Assembly: GCA_013398615.1 (NCBI GenBank)
Contig: VZSR01003371.1
Location: forward strand, 9,154,197-9,218,196
DNA from: Brachypodius melanocephalos
Taxonomy: Eukaryota; Chordata; Aves; Passeriformes; Pycnonotidae
Direction of reading: 5' to 3'
DNA: 64,000 bases
Shown here: positions 13,566 to 25,010 of the stretch, one piece after another
Position numbering within the stretch: position 1 is the first letter of the stretch
Layout: each line of letters opens with the position of its first letter
Made by a program: the position numbers and the translations under genes
Notes under the pieces: generated by a model
What the model was told of the DNA's origin: nothing
What the model saw: only the letters and a program-made list of their open reading frames with translations
The model's database searches: none

Positions 13566-13608
13566 CCTCTGGGCTCTGGGGGAGCGCCGAAGCCGAGCGG
13601 CATCCCCT

Positions 13609-13623
13609 GGCGCCCTCTGCTGG
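13609..13623 (-). promoter_or_regulatory. CTCF site, 15/15 consensus match, minus strand
   Basis: On the minus strand the bases read CCAGCAGAGGGCGCC, which fits every position of the CTCF core CCASYAGRGGGCRSY. It sits inside the CpG-rich patch 44 bases after the assembly gap. It is the best match I found by eye in the window and contains one CpG at a position where methylation is known to reduce CTCF binding. Occupancy is inference; the motif match is direct. Confidence 0.7.
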
Positions 13624-13740
13624 CGGCCGGCTCGCAGACACCGAGCCGCTGCTCGGAGGTTGGGTCAGGTTCCTCCCCAGCTCCATCGGTCCGCGCCGCC
13701 CTGGCAGGTGGAGAGGCCTGTCCTCTTCGTATTGAAGAAT

Positions 13741-16730
13741 TTCGATAATATTTATGGTGCTTGTCTGAGGTTATCCAGCCACAGTCATATTAGCTTGTGA
13801 CAGACAGCAGATATTCACGTGTATTTTGGGGTGAGCTATGCATGTGCTATCCTTCTAAATGTAACAATCGTGCAGATCCTGTTTTCAGCAAGTACTTGGC
13901 TCCTTCTCTGTGGCATTTTCCTTGGACTTCAGTATAATATAGTGATGAAAACCAACACTAGGGAGGCAATCTCGTCTAGTGTGCAGGTAAACTTGCCCTG
14001 GAGCCTGGATTCTGTTGGCTGTGCCCCTGGCCCAGCAGGTGACTGCTGACATGCATTATTGACATCACAGTAGCACCTGTACACCTCCAGAGCAGGGCAG
14101 GGAAGGGGCACTTCTCTGATGTGATCTGTTAACAAAAACCAGGCTTGGCCTTCCTAGGTAACAACATGCAAAAGAAAAATGAAATAAATATATTGTGATA
14201 GGGCACCAGAAGTACTGTGTCATTAATCTGGGTTCCACTTTCTCTATCTGAAAAGCACTTTGGGATGTTCGCATGAAAGATGAGCGTGGATTTTGAAACA
14301 CTGGTATTACATTATGTGGGAGGTTTTTTGACACATTTTCCTACAGTAGCTTTTTTCCCTGGAACAGATAACACTGAATCTTTCTGTAGACTGTTTCCAT
14401 GATGACAAGATACAGGAAGGACTGTGCAATACCTCAATTAAATGTTTGTTTTACAACTAGCAGTAAAAAAACTACATCTGAAACCTTCATCCTTGGTAGT
14501 TATCTCACCCATAGTTGCAAATGATCATCTTTAAGTGAGATTCAGAGCCAGGACTTCCACATAAACAGTTTGCTACTCAAAAAGATATTCATTCAGCTGA
14601 CAGGACTATGAAAATCTCAGAAGTTTAAAAAAATTTTTAAAAATCACTGCAAGTTTTTCTTCTTTGGATTTCACTTCCTGCAGCAGTTAGTTGCTTTTTA
14701 GCTGGGTATATCTACATCTCCCTTCCTTTGCCTGCACACACATAGAACTAGCTGCAACACAAAAATTCAGTCCTCAGTATCAGGCTGTCATCACACTAAA
14801 ATAAAACTGCTCATTTTTAACCAAAGGAAACTTTTTTATGACTTGCTCCTCCAATAAAGCCATCATCCCATGCTAACGAGGTGCTGTGAGACAGCTCACA
14901 TGGTCCTGGCGAGGCGCTGCTCCTTGCCTCAGCAGGAGGAGCAGGAGGAGGCTCAGAGCGGCTCGACCTGCCTGCTCTCTCATACTCAGGGAGATGTCAC
15001 CTCCTCCTGACCCCATCCTTTGAGCAAAATTAAGAGCCTTCCCACTGGAATGCAGTGCTACAGGCAAACATGCCCTAAGGAAATAAGAAGAGCTATCAAA
15101 TCAGTAAAGCCTTGCAGGATGAGGCCCTGTCTCTATCTTTCTCTGATACTCTTTTCCAGTTCTCAAAAGCTGTGTCACTGCCAAAACTCAAAACTGCGGC
15201 TTCCACATCATTGATGTTCACATGAAGGGGCTTCTGTCTTGTTTAGTCAACTAAAGTGAATATATTTTAAGCTAAATTTTAATTAACCACTTATTTGCAG
15301 TTACAGTCACATGTTCCTAAACACAGGTTGGAGAAAGCTCTGCTGCAGTTTCCTGTTATCTATTTAGTCTAAATTCCCTCAACCAGATTCTTAAAAGGTA
15401 GCTAAACCTAAAAAGGATAAAATTTATTATAGCCACAAAGAATAGAATTAAGGGGAGTTAGAGAGTTAAAGTGGCAGCTCTGATTTTCTTATTTTTAAGC
15501 TGGTAGAGCTCTCTGAAGAAGATTTTGCATCTTCTGCAAAGCCTGTGTATGCATACACACATAACGCAATGGAGTTTTAATAGAACAGCTTCTTATTAAA
15601 CAAGGTCAATTTTCATTACTCTTACAAAGATAATATTATGAAAAAAATAGAGTATTTGGATGTAATATGGTGAAAAACTTAAAACACTGCAATGATCTTT
15701 AATAGACCCTATAACAGTTTCCCATGTGCTACTTTGGCACAGCCTGCATCTTTTCTGTCGCTGTGAGACTGGGAATCACTACCAATATCCCCACTGGGGG
15801 CTAACATCGTATGTGCCAGCCATGCTTAGCACAGCCTGGAAATAAGACTCCAAAGATTTTACTAAGGGTTATAAAGAGCTGATAGGCACAGAGCCCACAT
15901 CAATGAGCAAGTCAGTCCATCTAGCTGATGGACCATGTCTCGTAACTATCCACAAGGAATGCTGCCGCCATGTCTGCCAGTCACAGAACTACTATCACTT
16001 CTGAGCTTGAATTTTGTCATTCCTACAATCTCATCAGAAACAGGAGAAGTATGAAATACCCTGAGTCTGCACTGAACGATTGCTGCTGTAAAGCCACAGC
16101 TCCTCAAAACACCCCTACCCATCCCCTGAACTCTTGCAAGACTAAGTCCATAATTTAGTACAAGTCTAAAATATCGCTTTGATCAACCAACATGCCCTGG
16201 AGATGTCTTCTCTCAAACAGACATGTTGAACTGCTTAAACCTGACCTGCATGTGACTGCAAAAATGCACCTGAGAACTACTGATTTATGGAGTTGACTGA
16301 AAAACTACTTCCCTTCTAATACAACAGTCAACCACAGCTCTGGAGATACATGCTCTGAGGAAACCATTCCCAAACAGGTAAGTATCTCACACACACCTCC
16401 TCCAGTTCAATAGTTTGTGGTTCCCACTGGCCCTTACTTTATTTGGGACCCACAAAGTGCAATATGTAAACACACTCAATGATAGGTTAATGATAGGTTA
16501 ATTTCCTACCCCTGGGATGTCCCAAACTATTTAATGGGAAAGACCAAATTCAGCTGGATGACTTGCAAGTATCCTATTGTGAATACGTTTAAAAGTGGCA
16601 AGATTGAGAGATGGACATCCATAATGCAGCCCAGGACTACGATCACCTTCTGTCACATAATGAAGGTCAATCAACTCATGCTCTGTGGGACTGAGGGTGG
16701 CAGCAAGTTTTTACACATAGATATTTGCAT
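13741..16730. other. Unique non-coding sequence, no gene seen
   Basis: I recognise no exon or repeat. A moderately GC-rich patch at about 14,875-15,010 holds a few CpG and a GGAGGAGCAGGAGGAG purine run, but no promoter element or motif I can name. The rest is AT-rich with short unrelated open frames. Near 15,790 there is a weak CTCF-like word (CCACTGGGGGC) with a G at the conserved A. Confidence 0.5.
16479..16502. repeat. Short tandem duplication, 11-bp unit x2
   Basis: The unit AATGATAGGTT occurs twice in direct succession and is followed by the first two bases of a third copy. It is a small local duplication without evident function. Confidence 0.85.
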
Positions 16731-16734
16731 GATG

Positions 16735-16975
16735 TCTAATACAGAGCCTATGTTTTGTGCCTGTTAATAAATGTGTCCTTGTAAAATCCCTGTGAAGTAG
16801 AAAAGTAGTGTTATCCTGATTTTTCACAGATGGAAAATGGAGACACAGAGAAATTAAAGGGGAGAGGCTGTCTCTAGGGTACGCATGACGCAAAACAGCC
16901 AAATCTTTATAGGTCAAAACTGCCACTTTGAATTGCACCTAGCAACAGATGGGAAGCCAGATTCATACCATTATG
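16735..16975 (-). mobile_element. Ancient MIR-like (CORE-SINE) relic, minus strand
   Basis: On the plus strand the sequence runs parallel to the reverse complement of MIR. CCCTGTGAAGTAG is followed by a TTATCCTGATTTTTCACAGATGG-like segment in place of TTATCCCCATTTTACAGATGA, then GAGACACAGAGAAATTAAAG in place of GAGGCACAGAGAGGTTAAG. About 80 bases further is AGCAACAGATGGGAAGCCAGATTCATACC, corresponding to the MIR end of tRNA-related B-box character. In birds such copies are rare relics of the amniote MIR family. Divergence is high, so boundaries are approximate. It has no coding capacity. Confidence 0.65.
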
Positions 16976-16999
16976 TGTCCTTTTCAGTAAGGAGAGAGA

Positions 17000-18095
17000 A
17001 AATAACCAGTGAAAAAAGTACAGCTTATTTTTGCTATTATTGTTTGTTAAGGACTGCTAGAACAGAATGTGCTGTGGAGGAGATGGAGGAGAAATGGTGA
17101 TTATTGCAAGGGTAACATTTACCTACAAATCTTGTAATCAAGGAGTTGCTTTTCACACCAGTCTATTCCCAGCAGCTCTAAAATCTCCCAGATGAGTAAA
17201 GACTTTTGGTCTCTAGCCCAGCGTTCCCTCAAAGGAAGTAAAGTAAATAGAAAGCCAGCAAAAAGAGAAAAGCCAGGCTTATCAGGCTGTCGCTGCTCTA
17301 TCTCTTGCTGCCTTCCACAGTTTGCAGGGCACATGAAAAGTAGAATAAATACCCAGTTACATTTTGCTTATCATCTGACACATTTCACAAAAAAAGAGAA
17401 AGGCATCCACTGAGGGTTTTCTCTTTTTAATTCTGTCTGCTGCTGACAGAAGGGGTGCTTAGAATCAGACAGAAAAGATAAAATGGTTTTAAATATGTAT
17501 ATATTTAAGAGGTTATCTCAAAGGAAAAAATATTTTTCTGCTGTGGTTGGCTGCTATCTTAGCCCTGCTTTAAACATTTATCTGATGAAATCACTGCATT
17601 CCTCAAAAGAGACAGTTCGTGAGTCCTCAGATTCTTACGGCTAACAAATAATTAAATAGCCCAAACCCTGCACTTTTAACAGTAAAGTGTCTGACTCATG
17701 ATGCCAAGTTAAAAACCCAGCAGGTTCAGCACGGCCCCCTGCCTGGTGGGGTAATGCACTCTCACACAGCAGACAGCAGGACAGGATTTTGGCCAGGCAC
17801 CTCAGCTCAGGAATCCCACAGCATTTCAAGCAGCCCCTGCAAACAGGATACAGAGGATTCATCGCGGAGCCACGCTGACAGCCTGGACAAGAGGCATTAA
17901 CATTGCAGAAATTAAAGCAAGATGAATTAAGGACATCAGCTTTTCTTTGGGATTAGCTGATTTTATAGACCTTGGGGAAAGTGTCAGCTTTTAAAAAACT
18001 ACTTCTAATTTGAGACTGCAGGGTTTGAAAGCCTGTTTTTAAAGCTATGGTGGTGACCCCAGTTCAGACAGCAATACGAACAGAAGACTACTTGC
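17000..18095. other. Unique non-coding sequence, no gene seen
   Basis: No exon, RNA gene or transposon is recognisable between the two MIR-like relics. The open frames at 17119-17334 (minus) and 17192-17413 (plus) overlap antisense to each other and have no family resemblance. Confidence 0.5.
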
Positions 18096-18099
18096 TAAT

Positions 18100-18290
18100 A
18101 TTTATAGGTCTTTGGCATCCAGGTGTCTCAGAGCATTTTAGAGACACTTGTGAGAGGAATTTCTAGAAACTGTAAATCACACGGGTGATGGCAAACAAGA
18201 GACAAACAGATACAGAGGGTTAAATGACTTCCATGAGGTTGGCTGAACAACTGAACACCTAAGTCAAGTCCTTTACACTCCAATTCCATG
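18100..18290 (-). mobile_element. Ancient MIR-like relic, minus strand
   Basis: The plus strand reads GTCTCAGAGCATTTTAGAGACA followed about 70 bases later by GACAAACAGATACAGAGGGTTAAATGACTTCC. This is the order found in reversed MIR/CORE-SINE copies: a tail word like CTCAGAGCACTTTACA, then AACTGAGGCACAGAGAGGTTAAGTGACTTGCC. The central CCCTGTGAGGTAGG segment is badly degraded. The copy lies on the same strand as the relic about 1.1 kb upstream, but independent insertions are as likely as a shared event. Confidence 0.5.
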
Positions 18291-18973
18291 TGGTTTCATT
18301 TCATAGCAATTGAAAAGTCCTGTCCTGCTGTTATTGTTTCACTGATATTTTTATTTTAGCATTTTGTATAGTAAAATCTGTCAAAGTGCAAACTTCTTAG
18401 AGGACTCACAAGTAATTTGATAATTTCTACAGGTACCCAAAATTATGAGAGACATTACTTTAAAAATAATTAAATTAGATCAATTCAATCTGGAACAAAT
18501 CATGTAAGAGGGAAAAATATAACCTGTTATCCCTTTACAAACATTCTGAGCAGTAAGTTATGGACAGCTGTCAGACTGGTGGAAAACCCAAAGGATCAAC
18601 ACAAGATGACCACAATAACATTCTGTATGCAAAGAAACTATCTAATTTCAACCTTTGTATTTGAACATACAAATCATCACATTAATATAGGTGAAGGTCT
18701 GCACGTCTTAGAAACACCAACTGGTGATTTGAAGTTCTAGTAATCTTCCACAGTACTTCTTTTCCCTGACAGTGTGAAAAGAGGCGGCTGGTACAACAGC
18801 TGCAACTTCAATTACCTGTGAGGACATAATTCTAGATGCACGCTGTCTTCAGAGTGAAAAACACAACCCATTTCTGGTGCTCTAAGCAATCCTGGATTAA
18901 ACATGACCAGAAAACTAAAAAAGCTGCAAGCTGATGTGAGTGAGATACAAGGTTGGGTATTCTTCAGAAATAC

Positions 18974-19015
18974 AGGAAGGGAAGGAGGGGGAAAAAGAAA
19001 GGGAGGAGGGGAAGA
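18974..19015 (+). repeat. Pure purine tract with four G-runs
   Basis: Forty-two consecutive purines hold G-runs of 3, 5, 3 and 4 (18979-18981, 18987-18991, 19001-19003, 19008-19011) with spacers of 5, 9 and 4 bases. It could form a triplex (H-DNA) or a loose G-quadruplex; the 9-base loop makes the latter weak. No function is implied by position. Confidence 0.7.
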
Positions 19016-20929
19016 TCTTGAACTAGATTAATTTAATTAATCTCCATGCACTTGATGGAGGTGAGCACTGATAAGCCCCCGTAAGAACTGAAAAGTCTTC
19101 AAGTCAGGGATCACAGTTTATCTGGAATGGCAGCAAACCTGCCTGCCTACCTGCCCTAGAAGGGGCTTGGCCAAATCCAATTTGATTTCCTTAGAGGCAC
19201 TACAGAGAACCATACAAATTAATCAAAAGGTAATTAAGAAAATTATGCCTTAGACTGTATGGAGATCTCTTGTATCCAATATCGGTTCAGTGTAGCAGCC
19301 AGGAAGGGATCTGCAGGAAAACATAGAAGAGAAATTGGGGAAAACTTCTCACAGCATCTGGACTTTTCAAGTGACTGGCCCAACTCTGCTACATCTCACC
19401 ATGTGGAAATGATCTAGCACCTTCCCCTGTGCCTTTGCCTTCAAGTGGCAGCAACAATGAGGGATGGGGGTGAGGGAGGGAAATTGATGTTGACAGAAGG
19501 TTCAAAAAGGATAACTCATGCCTTGAACACAACTAGTTCAGTGGTTAAATGGGTAAGATGTACCACCCAGGATGTAAAGGGGGATTCTGTGCTCTGTACT
19601 TCAGACAGGCCAACAGTTCACTGCCAACCTGAAGACTGATGATTATTAAGAAGAAAAGCTACAACTGTTAACGTTATTCATATCCAAGCTGCACTTGTTC
19701 CAAGATTTTTAAAAAATCTCTTGCTGCACAATATTTATTATCAGAGATATATGATGTGGCAATAGCAGAGGAGTGGAGTTTATAATCCTGCTTCTGTAGC
19801 TCAGCCCAGCCAGGGCTCCACACAGCTCCAATCCTGCTTGGGAGGAGCTGAAGATGAGCCATGCAGTTAAAGAGTGCACAAAGCAGATCTGTATCAGCTT
19901 TTCTTTCCCAAAAACATCCTCTCTGGGACAAAACATTAAAAGCATCTGCACGACATAGAGTCAAAGACAGGTAGTTCTGGATATTCACAAGGCCAAAAAT
20001 CATCCATGTTTTGAGTATATTTCCATAACAGTAATTCTAAATACATGATGGCAATCACAATATACATCTTCTGACTCACTTTAATTTTGAATACAACTCA
20101 CTTATCAATAATTAACTTAAAAACAATGACTTCAGGTTGATTTGAATGGTTCTGATCCATCTGCAGTGCTGGGAAGTTGTTCAAAATTATGTACTACATA
20201 TCTTGAAGCACTTAATGCAAACATTTTATAGTCCACTTCTATAAACTGTAAATCCCAAAAAAGTTTTTCATCATTCTTCCCTTGTATAACTAACCTCTCC
20301 TTACTTGCAGCTAATTAAAAAGCAGGGTCCCAAATTGCCTGCTCTTGTAATATCATCCTAAGGGGAAAAAAATTTAAAAATTATAAAATTTCTCCAACAC
20401 TTTTGGAAATTACCTTTTCAAATGCTGCCCCTGAGTGCAAACATGGACAGAACAGAAATAAAGTCAAGTTAAAACAGACAAGCCAGGTCACCAAGAAATA
20501 CGTTCTCCTTACATTACTATGTAAACATATAATGGAAGGAATCTAACACCTGGAGATCACGGTGAAAAGCCTAAGAGAGGTGGAATATAGTCAATGATTC
20601 CCAGAATTCGGGCCAAAAAAAGAATGCAACATTTGTTTCCCTGGTGAACACGTTCTAGAGTTCTCTCTGCTTCAGTCCATTAAAAAACTTGCAATAAAAA
20701 TACATTTTATACCTTAAAGCTTGAAATAATCTATGCAAGAATGGACTTTTTCCATGTTTGCTCTTATTTAATCAAGTGAAAAATTTAATTTCACTGAAGT
20801 TTACTCTGTATGATTTCATCAATGCACAGTAGTAGCAAGTAATTTAAGCATGTGTTCTCAGATCTTAATCTTTACGATGTAGTTTTTAAATCTGCCACTT
20901 TCCTATTTGGAGGGTAACTAACAACAGAG

Positions 20930-21110
20930 TGCATTCATTCCGTCCTTTCCCAACCAAGCAAAACACTCACTGGGATTTCCTTTTCAAGCCTGCTAATTGA
21001 AAACATTCTGCAGTTTATTAGTCACTATACAGATTATCTGCTGACATGCAAACTCTCACTCATTCCAGACTTGTTAATTAACATGTAATTACTGATCCCA
21101 CAGAGACTGG
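20930..21110. promoter_or_regulatory. Candidate conserved non-coding block
   Basis: This stretch carries GCTAATTGAAAAC near 20993, the octamer-like ATGCAAA near 21045, and GTTAATTAAC (a perfect palindrome, 21073-21082) followed by ATGTAATTAC. Dense homeodomain and POU core words in otherwise bland DNA are typical of deeply conserved enhancers. No alignment was possible, so this is a hypothesis. Confidence 0.3.
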
Positions 21111-21251
21111 ACTGCAGGTGTGATGCTCTGGGTCCCGCTCTAATAACCGTTCCTCTCAGATGCCGGCACAGATGGAATACACAGCAATTGCATTTTCCCA
21201 GAACACCATCCTACCCTCCCCAAAAGTGCTCAGGCTTTGTTTCAGTACTTT

Positions 21252-21378
21252 TTGTTGTTGTTGTTGTTGTTGTTGTTGCTTTGTTTTCTTTTCATTTGTT
21301 TTTTGGTTTTGTTTTGTTTTGTTGTTTTTGTTTTGTTTTTTTTTTTTTTTTTTTTGTTGGGGGTATACTTTTTTTTGG
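21252..21378 (+). repeat. (TTG)9 microsatellite leading into T/G-rich simple sequence
   Basis: Nine TTG units at 21252-21278 pass into T-rich sequence with GTTTT units and a pure run of 20 T at 21336-21355. Read on the other strand this is an A-rich tail-like sequence, so it might mark the 3' end of an old minus-strand retrocopy, but no body of such an element is recognisable next to it. Open frames here encoding poly-Cys/Val/Leu/Phe or poly-Asn/Lys are artefacts of the repeat. Confidence 0.9.
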
Positions 21379-21379
21379 T

Positions 21380-24300
21380 CTGGGTTTTATTATGTGCAAC
21401 ACCCTCCCATAACTTAGCATAGAAAAGCAACAAAAATCTGTGCTCTCCCATCAGCCTGGCTCAGCAGGAGCTGGCCCAGGGCAGCTGCTCTGCATGGTGA
21501 ACTTGAATGGGAAGAGCTAGAGGAAAGGAATGGCAGAGGATGAAGGAGAGAATAACAAGGAAATGGACAGATATTCCCTGTCATTCCCTGTCATGACCAC
21601 CTAAACGATGATCTCACCTACTGGTGTATTCAGTGCAAGGCAATTCTCAGTTAAGTCTCTTACAGAGCACTAATCTCAAAATACTACCTTCCAATCAATT
21701 ACTCATATGAAGCCTCATGGTACCATAACTAATTCCCCTCATGTATTCTTTGGATAATGGGATGTTCAAAAAGAAACCGTTTTCAAATCCCACTGAATTT
21801 CCTATAAGTTCTTATTTTTCCATTCCTATTTCCTCTGAAATGTTTCAAATAGTCTTTGCTCAAGGAAGACAAAATTGTTATCAAATAGCAACAGTGAGAG
21901 TATAAAGGCACTGCCATGGAAAGTTGGGTCAGATTAAACCACCTACAAGTTTATAATTCCTTATTAGCAAGGTTATACTGGTCATGGGATATGGTCAAGA
22001 ACCAAGTCCAGAAGGAATTTTATTAAGCAAAGTACAATTGTCAGGGAAAAGTACACCCAAATTTAAAACAACTAGGGAGTTTGAATGTTAAAACCATGTA
22101 GAGTAGGCACATAATTCTGTCACTGAAGTCAGAAGTAAAACTGCCCTTGACTGCATCCAATGGGAGCAGACTATATTGACAGCTTTGAAAATGTAATCCT
22201 ACATTTATAGAGAATCCTTGGGAGAGAATCTCCAATAAAAACATGATCAGAAATCATGAAAATTACCACCTCAGATGGACCCGTAAAATTTGCTGCATTG
22301 TGGTTCATTATGAACTGAGTATGATCACGACAAGCAAGCTTTCAATACTCTTTTGCTATCCTATTAGAGGCAACAAAAGAGTAAAGTGTTCTAAATAGGA
22401 GCCACATTCAGTTTGAAAGCTCCAGTTTCATTTACTGAATTTCAACAACAACAAAATCTTTGCAACAAGAACACTGTGCCAGTCTTAGGACCTTCTGGAC
22501 CTGCATGGACTCACCTTTCTATGCATTGTCAATTCACCATTAACTACACTTATGAACCTTTGCAGAAGGAAATGGATAAGAAAGGTGGGGCTAGTACAAA
22601 TTGGTTAAGAGAATCACTAAGAAAAGGGACTTTTGGAATTAATAAATCTTTTTCACAAGATATACTGTCTGCAAAGTGGTTGTGCATTTGCATCAGAGGA
22701 GAGATCAAGTCTGTCTGAGACAAAAGCACAACCTGTCAAGAGGAGGAACAGGGAAACTCCTGTGTGATAGATGATTCCGGGATTGTCAGATCTGGGTCAA
22801 GATATTAAATCAGAGCAGAGGTAGTTACTTTTATTAAACATGACACATTAACAACATTAAAGACCAACAATGCCTCAACAGCCATGGCACTGGTAGAGAA
22901 AACTGTAGCAACGTCAGCCTTTCTGTATTTAGAGCAGCAGTATGTTTCAACCTGGTCTTGCATACGGGCACTGTAGGACACATCTCTTCAAGGCACTGGC
23001 TTCAAAGGGACTTGACAAACTAAGCAGTAAAATGGGTCACTGCTTAGCTATCACATGGCAGTTCTGAAACCTTGACAATTCCTAGCAAAATCCAGGTTCA
23101 GCCAAGCATTTGGTCCATCATGGTCACTATGTAATCCTGACCTTGCCAGCTTTTCTCTGCTAAGGATTCAGGAAGGGCCTGTTGACAAACCTCCCATCAG
23201 TGACATATTTAGAACAGACTCCATGCCGTGTATTTCACACAACTGAATTTTCCAATATAAATGGACACATTACACAATGCAGGAAACTTTATGCACTGGA
23301 ATTTTATGATAATTCCTACCTTGGCTACAAGAAGGACATTTTATACAACTTAGTCACTAAAGCAGACTGAAGAGAAAGCTAAAGCTCTGAAGCAGGAAAA
23401 TGCAAGACAGTTGTTCACAAAGTGATGATAGGTGGGAAAAAAACAGATTTATATAAGCAGTGATTAAGATGATCTCTTCAGCTTGACAGTAGATATTTTA
23501 TCTGTAAATTGTTCCACGAAAGTCAGTGAAGGTATTGCCTACAGAACATAAGTTGGAGCAAAATCCAGCTCTTTAAGAGTTAATGTAGTTCTAGGAGAAT
23601 AAAGCAAATTCTGCTTCTGACCCTGTCTGTGATACATCAGTCTTCATCATTGTGAAGTAGCCTGACCTCTTCCTCCAAGCAGAATGATGAAAAACAGCTA
23701 CTAAAGCTACCCACTTTCAGATCTTGGCTTCTAGAAAAGAGGCAGTTGCCTCTCTTTCTGAGTAAGAAAACATGGAAAAGAATTACCAGAAAAGGTCACA
23801 CTCAGCAACACCTATGAAAACGTTCAAAGGCTTTTTCATACCTGGATAACACTGGGAAAGGCTCATCACAAGAGCTGCAGCACTGTACAGTGTCACTGAA
23901 CAGCTTCCAGCCTCTAGCTTGCTGCTGAAAAACTAGGACAATAAATGGTGAAAGGAAACATATCAGGAGCAGTCCTATTTCTCTTTCCATTACTGATGCT
24001 GTTACTCATAGGTGGGATCCTGAAATGGTTCCTTTACACTTCCAGTACAAACACTTACATGGGTTTTTCCCCTACCTCAATTAAATTTCAAATAATATCC
24101 AAATAAGCCCATCAGCCTTTTGGAAGGATGACAAAGAGACTGTCCATCAACAGAGTCACATGACATTTGCAGCACATACTCTTAAATCTGTGCTTTCAGG
24201 TAGTGTCTCGGACACTTTCTCCTACAGATTGTAATGCTAATATAAAACATATACCTTGAAAGAGGATAAAAACTGGTTACAACAGAAAGAAAATGCAAGC

Positions 24301-24680
24301 ACATTTTTTTCTTCTAAAGTAAAGCCAGAGAAGACGTGAGTTAGAAGTGAAATACATATGAAGGCTCCTCAAGTAAAAATTATTTGTATAACTGAAAAGA
24401 GAACAAAAACTGAGTAAGGAATTGATAAGAAACTACTAGTTCTTTAATATTCTGTCATCTCTTCCTTATTTGTTAACCTCAGAATAAGAAATGTGTAATA
24501 TTGTTTATGTGGATTTCTTTTCCTGAGATTATATTCAGCTCTAGAAAAAGTGAAGAAAACAATGACGTTTTCTCAGTCTAATATTTCTGCTCAATAATTA
24601 ATGGAAGAAAGTGAAATCAGGAAAGAAATAAAGAATGAAATCAAAACCTATTCTTTATTCAGTCTGGGGTTGTTATCTAA
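21380..24680. other. Unique non-coding sequence, no gene seen
   Basis: No exon, RNA gene or transposon is recognisable. A 10-bp direct duplication (ATTCCCTGTC twice) lies at about 21573-21592. The 101-codon frame at 22413-22718 and the smaller ones nearby show no family resemblance. Confidence 0.5.
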
Positions 24681-24689
24681 ACTGTTGTT

Positions 24690-25010
24690 CATAAGACAGC
24701 ATGGTTTGCATTAATGAGCTACTGTTTCAAGCTCAGTGTTTACAGATCACTACAGTACCATAGAAAATTTTCAATATTAAATACACAATTCTGACTCATT
24801 GCAAGACTCTTCCCAACTTTGCATGCTCATTAATGCATTCCATGGCAGAGTTAGCTCAGTACACAGATGTTATTCTGTACTGTATTCATTGTACATGAAT
24901 GTGATGACAGTAACAATGAATTGAAATTTTCATCAAATGCCATTTCATTAATTGATCATGTCCAATTTGAAAATTTAAATGCATTAATAAAAAATATTGT
25001 AATAGATGAC
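24690..25010. promoter_or_regulatory. Candidate conserved enhancer block with 13-bp inverted repeat
   Basis: TGCATTAATGAGC at 24707-24719 recurs exactly inverted at 24825-24837, 105 bases away. A third TGCATTAAT core lies near 24979 and TTCATTAATTGATCATG near 24946. TGCATTAAT-type words are bound by POU and homeodomain proteins. The repeated spacing and density in AT-rich but non-simple sequence suggest selection rather than drift. The target gene is not in view. Confidence 0.4.

Larger units (their letters stand above)
13280..13740. promoter_or_regulatory. CpG-rich island interrupted by assembly gap (possible promoter)
   Basis: CpG is rare across the window, yet I count about 10 CpG in the 185 bases before the gap and about 15 in the 155 bases after it, with high GC content. 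A CCAAT word in the context TCGCCAATGG lies at about 13309-13318, and a 15/15 CTCF match lies at 13609-13623. Such an island in a songbird usually marks a promoter and first exon, or sometimes a GC-rich repeat or LTR. Open frames that seem to cross the gap are meaningless because they read through N. I cannot identify a gene, a transcription start or a reliable splice donor; the direction of any transcript is unknown. Confidence 0.5.
18300..21240. other. Unique non-coding sequence, no gene seen
   Basis: No gene or transposon is recognisable. Contents of note are a 42-base pure purine tract at 18974-19015 and AT-rich conserved-looking sequence toward 20,930-21,110. Two overlapping minus-strand frames at 19674-20003 and 19709-19951 are chance frames without a family motif. 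Confidence 0.5.

Noticed and set aside
13354..13800. Five open frames of 67-148 codons that cross the N gap
   Set aside because: They read through 100 N as unknown residues; the length and phase across the gap are arbitrary.
15790..15810. CTCF-like word CCACTGGGGGC
   Set aside because: The conserved A is replaced by G and the right end does not match, so I did not list it as a site.
21160..21451. Open frames rich in Cys, Val, Leu and Phe or in Asn and Lys
   Set aside because: They are translations of the TTG and poly-T simple repeat.
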